This document shows, piece after piece, positions 23,720 to 24,694 of a DNA stretch of 24,694 nucleotides; the first letter of the stretch is position 1, and each line of letters starts with the position of its first letter. This DNA comes from a virus. The DNA is taken from positions 1 through 24,694 of the IMG/VR virus record IMGVR_UViG_3300031841_002508, one strand, 5' to 3'. Made by a program: the position numbers and the translations under genes. Under the pieces are notes generated by a model, which did no database searches, was not told the origin of the DNA, and saw only the letters and a list, made by a program, of their open reading frames with translations.

Positions 23720-24694
23720 CTTCCGTAAATATCACCACTAATAAAAACACCGTCAGTGTTGACGAGAGTGGCGAGATTGCAATCGTCACCATCAAAACTG
23801 CAGGCCAAAACGGCGCAGGTTTAGCTCCTGGTGGTGCGGATGGTGCAGTTCTTGTAAAAGCAAGCACCGCAACTTACGACACGGAATGGACACGATCACC
23901 ATCGTTGTCTGCTGCTGTATTTGACCCTGCAATCGCCACATCATTTACTGATGTAGGTCAACTTGGCTGGAGTGGTACGGATGAAGGTATTGCGATCCAG
24001 CGTGATGCAAATGTCCTTGAAGTTCTAGGCCAAGATTCGCACGTTTACGTCAAGTGCGTGCAGTCTGGCGGCATGATTAAAGGCCAGGTTTGCGCTTTTG
24101 CTGGGGTTGATGCCACAACACTCCGCCTAACCGTTAATACTCTTGTCGCTGATGGCAGCGTTCCTGGCTTTACGTTTTTCGGCATTTTGGCTGAAGATAT
24201 TGCTGAAAACGGCTTTGGTTTTGCTTGCACACAGGGTTACATTCGCGGCATTGATACTTCCATTTACCCTGCTGGCTCTGTTCTTTTTGCCTGCACTGTA
24301 AATCCTGGCGATCTTGTCTTAGAAAGCAACCTACTGCCAGCGCCAAATTTACGCCTTCCTGTTGCAGTCACCGTCAAGAGTGATGCAGTGAACGGCGAAA
24401 TCTATGTACGGGGCACAACTGGCCTTGAGATGTATGCGCTGCATGACGTTGAAGTTGATGGAGAAGAAACAGGCGATGTACTGGTCTGGAACGATGATTT
24501 GCAACGATGGGAAAATAAAGCGCCGGCAAATGCTTCAGCACCTCGCAGTGCAACGATCGCAGAACCCCAGGCTGGCGATAAATTCACGCTGTTCAAAACC
24601 ACACGCAGCACAACGATCAACAAAGTCCTTGCAGTTGTTTCAGGCGGCAGCATCACCTATGAAATCCGTTACGCAACCGATCGCAGTGCTGCTG
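23716..24694 (+). CDS. tail fibre / receptor-binding protein, 3' end outside the window
   Basis: Open from ATG 23716 to the window edge, at least 326 residues; Shine-Dalgarno GAGGGG at 23702-23707. The N-terminus is Asn/Thr/Val-rich (SVNITTNKNTVSVDESGE) followed by a Gly-rich linker (TAGQNGAG). Residues about 85-200 (GQLGWSGTDEGIAIQRDANV, YVKCVQSGGMIKGQVC, FGILAEDIAENGFGFACTQG, YIRGIDTS) match a domain found repeatedly in phage fibres, with the order 'LxWxxxEGTxxI... VYVKxxNxSGxxI.NGxVV... GxxxEDIAxGxxGFxxxxGxVRGxDT'. Near the window end, KFTLFKTTRSTTINKV and YEIRYATDRSA form a second common fibre-end motif. The protein is probably a host-binding fibre. Confidence 0.83.
   Translation, partial: MTSVNITTNKNTVSVDESGEIAIVTIKTAGQNGAGLAPGGADGAVLVKASTATYDTEWTRSPSLSAAVFDPAIATSFTDVGQLGWSGTDEGIAIQRDANVLEVLGQDSHVYVKCVQSGGMIKGQVCAFAGVDATTLRLTVNTLVADGSVPGFTFFGILAEDIAENGFGFACTQGYIRGIDTSIYPAGSVLFACTVNPGDLVLESNLLPAPNLRLPVAVTVKSDAVNGEIYVRGTTGLEMYALHDVEVDGEETGDVLVWNDDLQRWENKAPANASAPRSATIAEPQAGDKFTLFKTTRSTTINKVLAVVSGGSITYEIRYATDRSAA

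Noticed and set aside
20851-24694. Diversity-generating retroelement acting on the fibre genes
   Set aside because: No reverse transcriptase, template repeat or near-identical adenine-variable repeat is visible. The end of the last fibre gene is outside the window, so it cannot be fully excluded.
1-24694. Anti-phage defence, toxin-antitoxin, CRISPR, tRNA or insertion sequence within the region
   Set aside because: All coding space is explained by virion genes, gaps are under 100 bases, and no repeats, cloverleaf or transposase motifs were seen.

Overview
The window is a continuous stretch of the late (virion) region of a tailed double-stranded DNA phage or prophage with a long, flexible (siphovirus, lambda-like) tail. 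Every gene I can support is on the + strand. Genes are packed with 1-4 base stop/start overlaps, and I see no tRNA, transposase, CRISPR array, integrase or minus-strand gene. Gene order follows lambda (A-W-B-C/E-FII-U-V-G/T-H-M-L-K-I-J-fibres), with several fusions and splits. The host cannot be read directly. The fibre-gene motifs and the small protein at 23381-23719 resemble what I recall from aquatic, especially cyanobacterial, siphoviruses; that is inference only.

Head region (1-5594): the last codons of an upstream gene (probably terminase large subunit), a gpW-like head-completion protein with an extra Ig-like domain, the portal, and then a very large fused protein. The fusion carries an N-terminal phage domain, a Tudor-like domain, an HK97-type prohead protease and an HK97-fold major capsid protein. 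Two small genes follow, the second a probable head decoration protein, and then a strong intrinsic terminator whose T-tract lies one base before the next start codon. A head-tail joining protein follows.

Tail shaft region (5594-14164): an unassigned small beta-rich protein, a gpU-like tail terminator, a small GGSY-motif protein, the tail tube protein and a second intrinsic terminator. After that comes the tail assembly chaperone pair, expressed through a -1 ribosomal frameshift at GGGAAAC directly before a TGA stop, and a 2001-residue tape measure protein. By the usual rule of about 0.15 nm per residue, the tape measure predicts a tail of roughly 300 nm.

Tail tip and host recognition (14164-24694): gpM-like and gpL-like proteins (the latter with the four cysteines expected for an iron-sulfur cluster), a JAB/MPN metalloprotease-like protein and an NlpC/P60 hydrolase encoded separately (one gpK protein in lambda), an extended gpI-like protein, and the gpJ-like tail hub. 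The hub is split from its fibronectin-type C-terminal part into two overlapping genes. The end holds a self-cleaving (S74) fibre, a fibre or appendage protein with an internal duplication, a small BppU-like protein and a partial fibre protein that runs off the window.

Two terminators after the two most heavily used classes of protein (capsid/decoration and tail tube), the frameshift and the coupled stop/start junctions together look like a system for setting virion protein ratios. I found no sign of a defence system or other non-virion novelty. The unusual features are in gene architecture and expression control.
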